This document shows, piece by piece, positions 10,901 to 18,886 of a stretch of DNA of 64,000 nucleotides. Numbering within the stretch: position 1 is the first letter of the stretch; each line of letters opens with the position of its first letter. The translations under genes were made by a program, and so were the position numbers. The DNA is from an uncultured Bacteroidales bacterium. GTDB lineage: Bacteria > Bacteroidota > Bacteroidia > Bacteroidales > Paludibacteraceae. The stretch spans positions 1-64,000 of the forward strand of contig ONEG01000004.1 of assembly GCA_900316845.1 (NCBI GenBank), given 5' to 3'. The notes below the pieces were generated by a model. It did not search any database. It worked only from the letters and a program-made list of their open reading frames with translations, and had not been told where the DNA came from.

Positions 10901-12643
10901 GCAAAGCACTATCTGCAGAACCTCGATGGTTCGTATCCTGCCGCTCCGGCAGCAACCGACGACGTAACCGGTGAGGCGGGTGCGTATGTCACTCCGGCAG
11001 TGAAGACCTATAGCGGTTTTATCACTCCGGCAACGCAGACCGTTCGTATTGGTGAGACAGACGAGGTAAGATACGAATACGCTCGTCGTACGTACACGAT
11101 CACGCTGAACGCTAACGGCGGTACATGCGCAACAACTTCGCTGAACGTAAAACACGGTGCAACGATCGCATTGCCGAACGCAACACGTACCGGCTTTGCC
11201 TTTGTCGGTTGGTTCACGAAGGCTGTCGGTGGCGACCAGATAACTGCATCGACGATTATCCAACGTAACATCGGTACGCTCTATGCGCACTGGTCGGAAG
11301 ATGGTAATAGTGTGGTTGCCAAGAATGGTGAAGTAATCACTATTAATGCGGCATATGTCGAAGCGCACGGTAACGAGATCATCAATCTCGTCATTGAGAA
11401 TGGCGGTGAAGTGGACGTAACAGAGGCTATCAACGTAACCAATCTGTATCTGGAGTCCAACGGTAGTACCACCTCCGGTCAGTTACTTAGTGGAGCTAAC
11501 GTAACGGCAACCAACGCATACTTCGACTTGACTCTCAATGCTGTTAACCATAAGTGGTACGGAGTAGCTGTTCCATGGCAGGTAAATGCAGCCAACGGTA
11601 TTTCTGTCAACGGTCGTACGCTGACCTTAGGTAAAGATTTTGATATCATCTACTACGATGGCGCACGTCGTGCGGCAGAAGGCAAGCAGAAGTGCTGGAA
11701 GTACGTGGAGAACGACGGTGACAAGACCTTACAACCAGGCCGCTTGTACATGATCGGTCTGATGCTGGATGCTCCGTCAATCCGCTTTACGAAGAAATTC
11801 GGTGCTGCTCTCCTGACAACCAATACTTCCGTCACAGCGCACAGTGGTGCAGCGGCTTCTACAGACCATGGATGGAACGGTGTTGCCAACCCTGCGCTCT
11901 TCCATGCATTTGTCAATCCGGGCGTAGAGGAAGGACAGGTGTATCTGCCGGATGAGAGCCGGTATGAGACTACACCGCTGAATACAACGAAATTCGTGGT
12001 GGGCGAAGGAGCTTTCGTACAAGCTCCGGCGAACAAAGCGATCACGGTATCTGCTAATGGTTCCTTTGCTGCTCCGCGTCGCGCAAATGCAAATGCTACG
12101 AATAAATTTGATGTCCGTATTGCTCCGGTTGAGGCTGCTTATACCGACCGTCTCTTCGTTAAAGCGACGGACAGCAAAGAGACAGACGAGTATATCATAG
12201 GTCAAGACCTCGTGAAGATGGCAGTCAGCAGCAAAGTGGCGCAACTTTGGGTGGACCGCTACGGAGAGCAGTTATGCGTCAATACGCAAGAGCTGACCAA
12301 CCAGACTGCATACTATCCCTTAGGTATCCGTGTTCCCAAGGCCGGAGAATATACGATTAGCCAAGAGTCGATGGCGGAGACAGGTAACTATACGCTCTAC
12401 CTGACCTACAACGGCGAAGTGATCTGGAACCTCACGAACGGTGCTTATACCGCTTCACTGCCCCAAGGAGACGTAATGGGCTATGGTCTGCGTGTCATCG
12501 CAAAGACGCCTTCTGTAGCTACCGGCGTGGATGAGGCGCTCATAGACGCGCAAGGGAACACCCAGAAAGTTCTCATTGACAACAAGGTATATATTATCCG
12601 CGGAAATAATGTCTATAGTGCGGATGGCCAATTAGTTAAATAA
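4739..12643 (+). CDS. Giant secreted multidomain protein (main part after frameshift)
   Basis: The frame is open from 4694; the TTG at 4739 is only the first nominal start, and this part has no signal peptide of its own, so it needs the upstream fragment for export. Two tandem modules of about 115 residues (about 6225-6580 and 6740-7120) share WVEFMT-type/WIEFMT, WTVTEY and FTNVRI motifs. Near the C-terminus are four Listeria-Bacteroides/InlB-B-like repeats (about 10300-10490, 10497-10697, 10708-10895 and 11092-11310), with patterns such as LNANGG, GHTFAGWFT and YTAQW. A MucBP-like segment lies at about 10895-11090. The last residues (QKVLIDNKVYIIRGNN then SADGQLVK) are the C-terminal signature shared with three other proteins here. 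The combined product would be about 2,800 residues and is inferred to be a cell-surface adhesin exported by T9SS. The ligand is unknown. Confidence 0.75.
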   Translation: MGTSTTTSASISYGAASNSGKEWYFIPEESIKGCSVSSKKADGTISITAPTDKGKASVTFNVSGAGTVSNFTWTSSNTKLKIGIPTRSGNVITVPVHYTAENKHGLPIETATITLTSKDNATSKTGTAKANVNLQPTFSTVVSALDWNRNANSEIVERFYVGMDVAASERDRLANKLLVSNANTMAKRTTTTKTVWTATIIGDNANQFKFPNGTQSYSGNYVTDNFLSAFDVHYAPTVAGEHTATLRIVASYTAANGAQTDTHDITLSGRCEAGSIITFAADDSPSDEEIYSFGNIIGTNKVDVTANLLISQVTDLQKVWSDPDGVFEFNPSSVNLSKVSQTLTFSAHRETPVTENTNHEATLTVSGTSTVNGEPVSATFTMRYTAVPLTQPTVTWNWSSIREGLMAYNPITTNSDGEWTLTKTAGDKLTYNPATKEAEAEYLHHEPGQSAAFYLQIPQTDTYAAFEAEYETVIDVSSVPEIYLDLYSQYTDPSVMTYEISEFMGEQIPSASFEETQNKLTINSGGWVEFMTAGQNVISFSYDDDPGNYGIPNWTVTEYYGNNTSKVIYQNVVLTSGQNVTWQFSPNAEKIRIAETQGFNSGIFTNVRISEYDVIAADAEIVALIDDNGTVSDRDVTLTFANKRQVTATLNETAAQYFTIVDATPAVAVPEINLTQEIFDAKSLVAYESGWSGSASFEDDVLTISSWIEFMTSGQSKISFHYKDGDFFGTPTDPIWTVTEYDANNTPTVIYEDVDLTSGTDVTWSFSKNATKIRIEQSQDAFGDFTNVRIYGEAVSGGGGEPGSSVVYDSEDGLGVGKVVEGKVVTVALKGGVTLADAKEATAGNACQLVLEDDYTYDHEVLVLPIAIVSPCDITYKHSDYGTYVVTYQGEDPRTVGVSFVQHIGEPTPSLYAVTLSAPTPASGYQFQGWKINGVTVSCKESFTTSITVTCEVEAAFVAVEAQNFKVGEVYFADMGAALTAAGTSSDSKIVTQMQDVTLGDGTTPVNYTIPAGVTLLVPHKADFFELQETPEVVNATEVLSAYRTLTLKEGVTITCNGNICISGKMMSAGGGNKSAYTTGECGVINMANGGHIELNNGAHLYCWGYIKGQDMDQGNNTVGTGTVTANSGATVWENFELGDWRGGTASFNIYYNNETEHRKLFPFQSYALQNVEIPTSFMHGSTLRTFTSITTSLGHHDAVFSMVGPENTMFLLTDEQSLVRMWYDPTTDLSCYELSGTAKLDALHVTVYVDMSSENFILPISNSMHIILKDCNMNLANPLMVQAGAIVEIKPSATVNLTSELYLYDVDQWGLYVHNYYFRSFNNLTSHKNRGAENSKAGLDDAKLIVDGIFNIQNGGKLYTTAGGANIMGNGGGQISFKSALPADNILWAVTVLSGAPYIDWKYNDVKAANLCNEDGTYTRSISMATFYNVNGRWFHEEDKDAQDNQTYWFTYMDNGNSGKDVSTDAVYSHDKTGLEERMKWFNVVEDENCLNWWIGTNPAAQYNYTMLNDWHQFMATETENVYSGSNNTLYQKDGCAWTETGVVDENCLYTFEENGNEVKKALVNGSFIPLTSNGYDPAYHQTDDASKYFICFSGCNWHPATPYTNESKAYTIHPEDEDMHYIWFNNDWMNVLRDEPFFYTEDEQTNVRTYYEYVNGDWVVATPYVSVTDEAETRTFYMIKEAFNVASIKKDATITLLRDLPNVSEVLTYSTQNTTCTLDLNGHVLGGNVANLVTVNAPGCTFTITDNAALKIGKISNSANKAVYAQKGTVVLNNGTLEAIGANAIACASAGAITINGGYLSAATRCVNVAGSACTINGGHFTDNTGLATYCAAHKYPFETADPKYKYEVSAAWTITFVNEATTLQTLHLQPGETPQYTAAQPTKDGYKFTGWSPAIVAATADATYTAQFTAKAAEERCVTLNSNGGNEGLQYVYVTTGSAIGTLPEGTTKDGHTFAGWFTAANGGSQITTVTTVSADVTWYAHYNKNTYTLTWDANGGELSGSYTSGSVQFGTAITAPTATKAGHTFLCWNATPATTMPAQDVTYTAQWSVAAKHYLQNLDGSYPAAPAATDDVTGEAGAYVTPAVKTYSGFITPATQTVRIGETDEVRYEYARRTYTITLNANGGTCATTSLNVKHGATIALPNATRTGFAFVGWFTKAVGGDQITASTIIQRNIGTLYAHWSEDGNSVVAKNGEVITINAAYVEAHGNEIINLVIENGGEVDVTEAINVTNLYLESNGSTTSGQLLSGANVTATNAYFDLTLNAVNHKWYGVAVPWQVNAANGISVNGRTLTLGKDFDIIYYDGARRAAEGKQKCWKYVENDGDKTLQPGRLYMIGLMLDAPSIRFTKKFGAALLTTNTSVTAHSGAAASTDHGWNGVANPALFHAFVNPGVEEGQVYLPDESRYETTPLNTTKFVVGEGAFVQAPANKAITVSANGSFAAPRRANANATNKFDVRIAPVEAAYTDRLFVKATDSKETDEYIIGQDLVKMAVSSKVAQLWVDRYGEQLCVNTQELTNQTAYYPLGIRVPKAGEYTISQESMAETGNYTLYLTYNGEVIWNLTNGAYTASLPQGDVMGYGLRVIAKTPSVATGVDEALIDAQGNTQKVLIDNKVYIIRGNNVYSADGQLVK

Positions 12644-12659
12644 ATGTCAAATTAGCATT

Positions 12660-12788
12660 ATGGAAAAGAGATTATATATCATGCCTCAAATCGAGGTGGC
12701 AGCAATCAAGGGATGCAGCCAGATTATGACAACCAGCATTGGATTGCCACCTGACATGGCTCCCCAGCGTAGAACGGATGTGTTCTGA
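12660..12788 (+). CDS. 42-residue peptide, translationally coupled to next gene
   Basis: ATG at 12660 to TGA at 12788 encodes MEKRLYIMPQIEVAAIKGCS and then 22 more residues ending RRTDVF. The TGA overlaps the next gene's ATG by one base (TGATG), which suggests translational coupling. The pattern M-x-K-x-Y/L-Y-x-x-P-x-I-E-V near the N-terminus resembles a class of very short Bacteroidales open frames of the type MKKxYxxPxIExV, seen in many genomes without a known function. It has no signal peptide or membrane segment. It starts 16 bp after the giant protein's stop codon and is probably in the same transcript. Function unknown; a regulatory leader peptide or a small signalling peptide are both possible. 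Confidence 0.6.
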   Translation: MEKRLYIMPQIEVAAIKGCSQIMTTSIGLPPDMAPQRRTDVF

Positions 12789-14614
12789 TGCTCAAGCAGC
12801 GATTGTACATAACGATTATAGCGTTGCTTATTGGAGTGACTTTTCCCCTTTTTGCACAAACGGGGGGGAGTTGCTCCAATCCTATCCGATTGGGGCAAAA
12901 CTATAGTGCAACCATCACCGGAGCAGGAACGATATGGTATGTGGCAAATACGTTTGATTTGCCACTTACCGTTCAGTTCTATCCAAACGACAATACTGCG
13001 GCCGCCCCGACCATTGAGATGGACTTTGGCTGTACCCCCGGAGTGTATGACGATTCTATAGTGTGCCATCTGTTTTGTTATGCCAACGGTTCTTACGTGA
13101 CGCTGCCTCACAGAGTGACGCCGGATATGAAAACGAACGCACAGGGTGTGGCTTATTACGAGGTGGCGATGGGTGAGTTTTACCGGGATATGCTGTTAAG
13201 CGCCGGTATTAGTTATAATATTGACGTGTTCGTTAAGGTCCAATATACCTGCGCCGGCACGATCAACCTCACTCCGGATGCTGAATTCTCACAATGTATG
13301 GAGACCGACCAATGGCTATTATATGACAGAGCGCTTCCTGTGGCAGCGAATGATGAAGAGACCTTCTTTATCGCGCCCTATGCCAATTGGCAATACAAAA
13401 ACATCCGCTATATTTGGAGTGGTTCTCAGTCTGCTACCGTGGTCCTCGGTACCACCTGCGATTTCTCGCCTATGGACGTATTGGACGAACGGCGCGTCGC
13501 TGTGATGCAGATGGCAGCAGGAGGTGACACCACCCTCCATACATATGAAGACATAGCCTACTACATGACTTACATGCGCAATCCTACCAATACGGCGAAA
13601 GGCGGTATCTTCTATGTCAAAGTGGTCAGTGGTGGTACCGGCTCCTTGAAAGTAGAACTGATCAAAGAAATTCCGCCGGAAGGAGGAGCCACTCTGCTGC
13701 AATACGATGTCCCGACACCCGTATCGGGCGACACAGCCACGCTTTATGCTATTCCCAAAGCATGGACATCCGCTACTCGTTTTAATACGCCTACTGATCA
13801 CCTTTTCAAGATGTATATCGGTCTGACACCGGATTTTCTTACTAAGGATGCGGTCGGTGTTTATCCGTTTAGTGTGACCGAGCAAGGGCATTGGTGCGGA
13901 CTCACGAAGGCGGAACTGGATGCTCTTTGGTTGCAAACGAGCAAGAAATATCTGTATCTGCGGTTCCAATGTACGCAGAGCACGACAATCACACCTACGC
14001 AGTGGACTCCTTCTGATTGTATCGGCAAAACGAGAATCATCCGGAGAGACACTGTGCTGAGTGTGGCAGCCCGATCCAAAGTTATCCACCGTTTCTATTA
14101 TAACGATTGGGTAGGTGGAGACATGACCGTTCAATGGAGCAGAACAAGCACGATGAAGATGCTTGTCTCCGGCGGATGCACTATTGGAACCAGCGAAACA
14201 GGAAGCGAACTCTTCTATTCCCATAACTTGACGGGATCCGCATATACCATTCCTGATTCAACGATTGCCCAATGGGCGGATCATGTGGATACAGACGGGT
14301 ATTTCTATGTGCGGTTCTATACTTCCACGACATCAAGCGGAACTATAACTATCTCTACTAATGCCCCTAAAGAAACAGATCCGCCTGAACCCGTGCCGGA
14401 AATACCTCACACAACGGTTTATCTAACCTGCTTAGAGGATGGTGCCGGTGTGCAGATTATGGTCAGTACAGCGCAAACGATACGTATAAACGACGCTAAC
14501 GGCAACGAATTATGGCAGCAGACCGTACAACCCGGTCAACCTCAAGATATTCCTCTTCAAAGTGGGATATATATGCTCATCGGTGAAAATGAGCATATAG
14601 AGATACATCTGTAA
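12788..14614 (+). CDS. Secreted protein with T9SS-type C-terminal tail
   Basis: ATG at 12788 overlaps the upstream peptide's stop codon. A signal peptide is clear (hydrophobic [14 protein letters not shown], cleavage near LFA-QTGG). The 608-residue product has repeated jelly-roll-like segments, each ending in forms such as [17 protein letters not shown] or [15 protein letters not shown]. These resemble pre-peptidase or GEVED-like beta-sandwich modules, but I cannot name the family. The C-terminal 60 residues have an [16 protein letters not shown] ... [16 protein letters not shown] pattern, like the classical T9SS type A sorting domain. A surface-exposed protein is inferred. It is downstream of, and probably co-expressed with, the giant protein. 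No terminator is visible before the dtd promoter. Confidence 0.65.
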   Translation: MLKQRLYITIIALLIGVTFPLFAQTGGSCSNPIRLGQNYSATITGAGTIWYVANTFDLPLTVQFYPNDNTAAAPTIEMDFGCTPGVYDDSIVCHLFCYANGSYVTLPHRVTPDMKTNAQGVAYYEVAMGEFYRDMLLSAGISYNIDVFVKVQYTCAGTINLTPDAEFSQCMETDQWLLYDRALPVAANDEETFFIAPYANWQYKNIRYIWSGSQSATVVLGTTCDFSPMDVLDERRVAVMQMAAGGDTTLHTYEDIAYYMTYMRNPTNTAKGGIFYVKVVSGGTGSLKVELIKEIPPEGGATLLQYDVPTPVSGDTATLYAIPKAWTSATRFNTPTDHLFKMYIGLTPDFLTKDAVGVYPFSVTEQGHWCGLTKAELDALWLQTSKKYLYLRFQCTQSTTITPTQWTPSDCIGKTRIIRRDTVLSVAARSKVIHRFYYNDWVGGDMTVQWSRTSTMKMLVSGGCTIGTSETGSELFYSHNLTGSAYTIPDSTIAQWADHVDTDGYFYVRFYTSTTSSGTITISTNAPKETDPPEPVPEIPHTTVYLTCLEDGAGVQIMVSTAQTIRINDANGNELWQQTVQPGQPQDIPLQSGIYMLIGENEHIEIHL

Positions 14615-14637
14615 TCTCCAAAAAATTCCGATTTTCC

Positions 14638-14668
14638 TTGCATATATCGCAAAAAAGCAGTACCTTTG
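14638..14668 (+). promoter_or_regulatory. Promoter of dtd
   Basis: TTG 14638-14640, a 20-bp spacer and TACCTTTG 14661-14668, 19 bp before the dtd ATG. The upstream 24 bp are identical to the ncRNA copy 1 promoter. Confidence 0.8.
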
Positions 14669-14687
14669 CACGCAAAACAAGATAATT

Positions 14688-15140
14688 ATGCGAGTAGTTG
14701 TACAACGATGCAGCCGGGCGGAAGTGCGCATAGAAGGCGCAACGGTCGGGAAGATTGAGAAGGGCTTTATGCTGCTGGTCGGCGTGACGGACACGGACAC
14801 GCAGGCGGAAGCTGATGTGTTAGCGAAGAAGATCGCGCAGCTGCGTGTGTTCGAGGACGAGCAAGGGAAGATGAACCTCGCCATCCGCGATATAGGCGGC
14901 GCAATCCTCAGCATATCGCAGTTCACGCTCTATGCCGATTGCCGCAAAGGTAACCGTCCGTCGTTCATCAACGCCGCCCGCCCGGAGAAGGCTTCGCCGC
15001 TGTATGACTATTTCAACGACCGCCTCCGAACCGAGTACGGCCTCCAGGTCGAAACCGGCCGCTTCGGCGCCGACATGAAGGTGGACTTCATCAACGACGG
15101 TCCCGTCACCATCCTTCTCGACACGGATGAATTGAAATAA
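14688..15140 (+). CDS. dtd: D-aminoacyl-tRNA deacylase (DTD)
   Basis: DTD hydrolyses D-amino acids mischarged on tRNA (for example D-Tyr-tRNA) and also clears Gly-tRNA-Ala, protecting translation in the cytoplasm. The 150-residue length is normal for the family. It starts [13 protein letters not shown], and the two signature motifs are intact: SQFTLYAD (about residues 77-84, active site) and NDGPVTI near the end (the Gly-cis-Pro motif region). It stands alone with its own promoter and a terminator at 15157 that overlaps the next promoter. Nothing is odd about it. Confidence 0.95.
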   Translation: MRVVVQRCSRAEVRIEGATVGKIEKGFMLLVGVTDTDTQAEADVLAKKIAQLRVFEDEQGKMNLAIRDIGGAILSISQFTLYADCRKGNRPSFINAARPEKASPLYDYFNDRLRTEYGLQVETGRFGADMKVDFINDGPVTILLDTDELK

Positions 15141-15156
15141 AAAATCGCAAAAAGTG

Positions 15157-15186
15157 GCATACACTCTTGTGTATGTCATTTTTTTG
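15157..15186 (+). terminator. dtd terminator overlapping next promoter
   Basis: CATACAC pairs with GTGTATG around a TCTT loop, followed by a T-rich tract. The -33 TTG of the next promoter (15167-15169) lies at the loop/stem of this hairpin. Confidence 0.65.
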
Positions 15187-15197
15187 TTGTACCTTTG
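15167..15197 (+). promoter_or_regulatory. Promoter of M16 protease gene
   Basis: TTG 15167-15169, a 20-bp spacer and TACCTTTG 15190-15197, 28 bp before the chosen ATG at 15226. Confidence 0.8.
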
Positions 15198-15225
15198 CAG
15201 CCGAATACTTACAATCAATTTTTAT

Positions 15226-18123
15226 ATGAAAAAGTTATTAGTCATTTTGTTGTCTTGTTTGTGCATCGCAGCGCAAGGCAAGGAGTACGCTTATCAGAGC
15301 GTGGACGGCGACCCGATGGGCGCACGTATCTACAAGTTGGAGAATGGTCTGACCGTTTATTTGACCCAGAACAAAACGGAACCCGTGATCCAGACATTTA
15401 TCGCTGTGCGGGCAGGTGCGCAGAATGACCCCCTGGAGTCCACCGGATTGGCGCACTACCAGGAGCATATCATGTTCAAAGGAACCAAGAGTTACGGTAC
15501 AACCGATTATGAGAAAGAACTGCCGAATCTGCTTGCCATTGATTCGCTGTATGAAATATATGGCAAAACGGCGGACGAAAAGGAACGCAAGGCGATATAT
15601 CATTTGATAGATTCTTTTTCATACGAAAGCTCGAAGATCGCGATAGCGAATGAGTTTGACAAACTGATGTCCGGAATCGGTGCGAGTGGTGTGAACGCCT
15701 ACACCAGTACAGACCGGACATGCTATCACGAAGTCATACCATCGGGCGAATTGGTGCGGTGGGCGATGATTGAGTCCGACCGGTTCAGAAATCTTGTTAT
15801 CCGCGGATTCCACACCGAATTAGAGGCGGTATATGAGGAATATAATCTCTCCACAACGAATGATTTCAGAAAAGCCCATCTGGCTCTCAACCAGATATTG
15901 TACCCCAATATCCCTTACCGCCAACACACGGTATTAGGAACCCAGGAGGACTTGAAGAACCCCAGCATCAAGAATATCCGGGCCTTCTATGACACCTATT
16001 ATCGTCCCAATAACGTGGCGATATGTCTGTCCGGAGATTTTGAGTTTGACCATGCAATAGAGGTGATTGATGCCTATTTCGGCAAATGGGAAGCAAAAGA
16101 GATTCCCACACCTGCCCGTTACGAACAGCCCTCCTTGAAGGGGCATAAAGATACGGTCGTATACGGCAAGGAGGCTCCCGAGGTCTATATGGCATGGAAA
16201 TTGCCGGACGTGAAGGATAAGGACATGGATGCCTTGGAAGTGCTGGATTATATCTTGCAGAACGGCAAATGCGGTCTGTTGGATGTGGATATTGAGCAGA
16301 AACAGACTCTTTTGTCCGTGTCCTCGATGCTATGGGACGGAGTGGATTATTCGACGTATTACCTGATCGGTTCACCCAAAGAGAAACAGTCCTTGGAGAA
16401 GGTGCGTACTATTTTGTTGGCGGAGATAGACAAATTGAAGAAGGGCGACTTCTCCGAGGAACTTATTCCTGCAATCCTCCGCAACAAGAAACGTACCGAA
16501 TTGGTACAACTGCAATATAACAGTACCCGCGTGGATAAGTTCATTGACGCACATATCTATGACATTCCTTATGAAGAGATTGTGCATAACATGGCGCGAA
16601 AAGAGAAAATTACCAAAGAGGATGTTGTCCGTGTTGCGAATGCTTATTTCACAGATAGTTACGCTTGCGTGCTAAAGGAGCATAACGAAGATTCCAATCC
16701 TCCCAAAATGGAGAAACCCCAGATCACGCCGATCGAGATGAACCGTGAACAAACGTCTGAGTTCTACAACCGGTTAATGGTGATCCCCTCGGAGCGGAAT
16801 GAACCCCAGTTCCTTGATTTCGAGAAAGATATCCAAAAGACCAAGCTTGCTTCTGATGTCGAGTTGCTCTATCGCCAAAACACGGAGAATGACTTGAGCA
16901 AGTTGGTCTTTATTACCGAAAAAGGAACCGATCAGGATCCGTATTTAGGTCTGGGTGCCGGATTATTAAGCTATTTGGGCACGGATAAGATGACAACAGA
17001 GCAATACCAGACCGCTTTGTACCGGGAGGCGGCTGAGGCTTGGGTTAGCAGTTCCGATAACGAAAGTTATTTCTATCTGTACGGATTGAAAGAGTCGCTG
17101 CCGAACGCTTTGGCGCTGATGGAAGAACATGTATTGACGGCGAAAGGGGACGAGGCGGTACTGGCGGAGTTGATCAATGACCGAATCAAGGCGCACGAGG
17201 ACGCCAAAAAGGACCAGCGGACTTGTTTTTCACAATTAACAGCGTATGGCTTCTATGGCGCGGAAGCGAACAAGAACCGTATTCTGCAGCCGAAACAGAT
17301 GCGTAAAGTGCATTCGGAGGATCTGCTGATACGGATACGTGAACTGGTGCCTGCCATAGAAAGAGTAGTCTATTACGGTCCGCTGCCGGAGGATGAGGTC
17401 ATAAAGATGCTGGCTTCTTCGCAACTACTCGCCAAAGCCAATCCCGCGGTACGCATAGAACCGAAGCATATTGAGATACAGGAGGTTCATAAGAACGAAG
17501 TACTGATCGCGCCCTACAAGGCGAACAACGTCTATATATGCGCTTATGCCAACTGGGGAGAAACATACAACCCGAAGGAACGTGCTGCTATCGCCCTCTT
17601 TAATGAGTATTTTGACGGTTCGATGGGAGGAATCGTCTTCCAGGAAATGCGGGAGGCACGCGCTCTCTGTTACGCTTCTTGGGCGGAATATTGCATGGCG
17701 GATTACAAGGGCGAGAAAAACTATATGCAGAAAGGTGTCATGTCGCAAAACGACAAACTGAAGGATTGTATCCTGACGCTGGATATGCTCTGCAACGATA
17801 TGCCCGTCTCGCAGGCAGCTTTTGATAACGCCAAAGAGGCACTCATCAAGCAGATTGAACAACGCCGTTTTGTCAGGGAAAATGCCATATGGTCATATAT
17901 CAATTTCGAAGAACTCGGATGGGAATATGACATCTTCAAGGATGTGTACGAAGAGGTAAAGAAAATGACCATAGACGATGTCCTTCAGTTCCAGAAAGAG
18001 CACGTCGCTAATCATACCTGGCGCTATATGATCCTCGGAGACCCGAAGGAACTGGATAACACGTTCCTGAAAAATCTGGGAAAAGTGAAGAATGTATCGC
18101 TCAAGGATATCTTTGTCTATTAA
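15226..18123 (+). CDS. M16-family zinc metalloprotease, exported
   Basis: I start at ATG 15226 because the longer frame (15154) begins inside the promoter, and 15226 gives a proper signal peptide (MKKLLVILLSCLCIAAQG). The 965-residue product has the two-lobed M16 (PqqL/insulinase-like) arrangement. The inverted zinc motif HxxEH is HYQEH at residues 77-81, with the distal metal-ligand glutamate expected in ELEAVYEEYN. The inactive-type C-terminal M16 lobe carries the conserved FQEMREARALCY motif. Such enzymes degrade peptides in the periplasm or at the outer membrane; the substrate here is unknown. It is monocistronic, with its own promoter. No terminator is obvious downstream. Confidence 0.9.
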   Translation: MKKLLVILLSCLCIAAQGKEYAYQSVDGDPMGARIYKLENGLTVYLTQNKTEPVIQTFIAVRAGAQNDPLESTGLAHYQEHIMFKGTKSYGTTDYEKELPNLLAIDSLYEIYGKTADEKERKAIYHLIDSFSYESSKIAIANEFDKLMSGIGASGVNAYTSTDRTCYHEVIPSGELVRWAMIESDRFRNLVIRGFHTELEAVYEEYNLSTTNDFRKAHLALNQILYPNIPYRQHTVLGTQEDLKNPSIKNIRAFYDTYYRPNNVAICLSGDFEFDHAIEVIDAYFGKWEAKEIPTPARYEQPSLKGHKDTVVYGKEAPEVYMAWKLPDVKDKDMDALEVLDYILQNGKCGLLDVDIEQKQTLLSVSSMLWDGVDYSTYYLIGSPKEKQSLEKVRTILLAEIDKLKKGDFSEELIPAILRNKKRTELVQLQYNSTRVDKFIDAHIYDIPYEEIVHNMARKEKITKEDVVRVANAYFTDSYACVLKEHNEDSNPPKMEKPQITPIEMNREQTSEFYNRLMVIPSERNEPQFLDFEKDIQKTKLASDVELLYRQNTENDLSKLVFITEKGTDQDPYLGLGAGLLSYLGTDKMTTEQYQTALYREAAEAWVSSSDNESYFYLYGLKESLPNALALMEEHVLTAKGDEAVLAELINDRIKAHEDAKKDQRTCFSQLTAYGFYGAEANKNRILQPKQMRKVHSEDLLIRIRELVPAIERVVYYGPLPEDEVIKMLASSQLLAKANPAVRIEPKHIEIQEVHKNEVLIAPYKANNVYICAYANWGETYNPKERAAIALFNEYFDGSMGGIVFQEMREARALCYASWAEYCMADYKGEKNYMQKGVMSQNDKLKDCILTLDMLCNDMPVSQAAFDNAKEALIKQIEQRRFVRENAIWSYINFEELGWEYDIFKDVYEEVKKMTIDDVLQFQKEHVANHTWRYMILGDPKELDNTFLKNLGKVKNVSLKDIFVY

Positions 18124-18216
18124 GAGCATAACCGCCTGGAAGCCTGAACGATCTCATTTCCCGAAAAAAAGGACAAATATACCGAGATAAATTTATGTAT
18201 AAAATACATATACCTC

Positions 18217-18247
18217 TTGTGTAATTGAAAAATTTGTAGTAACTTTG
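18217..18247 (+). promoter_or_regulatory. Promoter of tdk
   Basis: TTG 18217-18219, a 20-bp spacer and TAACTTTG 18240-18247, 26 bp before the tdk ATG. Confidence 0.75.
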
Positions 18248-18273
18248 CAGCCGCAAATCAAAAATGCAAAGAT

Positions 18274-18867
18274 ATGTTTTCGGAACGAGACACCAAAGGA
18301 CCAAGTTTGAGGAAGGGGTCCATCGAGGTAGTATGCGGATCGATGTTCTCCGGTAAGACAGAGGAACTCATCCGTCGTATGAAGCGCGCGAAGTTCGCCA
18401 AACTGCGCGTGGAGATCTATAAACCAGCCATCGACGTGCGGTATAGCGACGAAGATGTGGTCTCGCATGACCGCAATGTGATTCAATCCACGCCGGTGGA
18501 CAGCAGCCAGAATATCCTGCTGATGGTCGATGACATTGATGTGGTGGGTATCGACGAGGCGCAGTTCTTCGATATGGGTATCGTCGAGGTATGCAAGCAG
18601 CTGGCGGATCGCGGCATCCGCGTCATCTGTGCGGGTCTCGATATGGATTTCAAGGGCGTGCCTTTTGGTCCGATGCCTGCGCTGATGGCGATTGCCGATG
18701 ATGTGTATAAGACCCATGCCATCTGCGTGCATTGCGGTGATCTGGCATATGTGAGCCATCGTCTGGTAGCTTCCGATAAACGCGTTTTGTTAGGCGAGAC
18801 AGACAGTTATGAACCTCTCTGCCGCGAATGCTATAATAAAGCCATCGCTGCCGAAGAAGCCAAATGA
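18274..18867 (+). CDS. tdk: Thymidine kinase
   Basis: Type II thymidine kinase phosphorylates thymidine to dTMP with ATP in nucleotide salvage. The P-loop is GSMFSGKT (residues 22-29), followed by the DEAQFFD segment carrying the catalytic glutamate. There is a lasso/zinc part with CVHCGD and CREC cysteine pairs near the C-terminus. The length of 197 residues fits the family. It leads a run with priA and a uridine-kinase-like gene on the same strand (19 bp to priA), consistent with one transcript from the promoter at 18217. Confidence 0.95.
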   Translation: MFSERDTKGPSLRKGSIEVVCGSMFSGKTEELIRRMKRAKFAKLRVEIYKPAIDVRYSDEDVVSHDRNVIQSTPVDSSQNILLMVDDIDVVGIDEAQFFDMGIVEVCKQLADRGIRVICAGLDMDFKGVPFGPMPALMAIADDVYKTHAICVHCGDLAYVSHRLVASDKRVLLGETDSYEPLCRECYNKAIAAEEAK

Positions 18868-18886
18868 CCAAATGGTAAATGACCAG

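Noticed and set aside
15154..15225. Upstream start extension of the M16 protease
   Set aside because: It begins inside the promoter -33 region and would bury the signal peptide.
18809..18886. Longer N-terminus of PriA overlapping tdk
   Set aside because: It encodes tdk-overlapping or spacer sequence unlike PriA N-termini.
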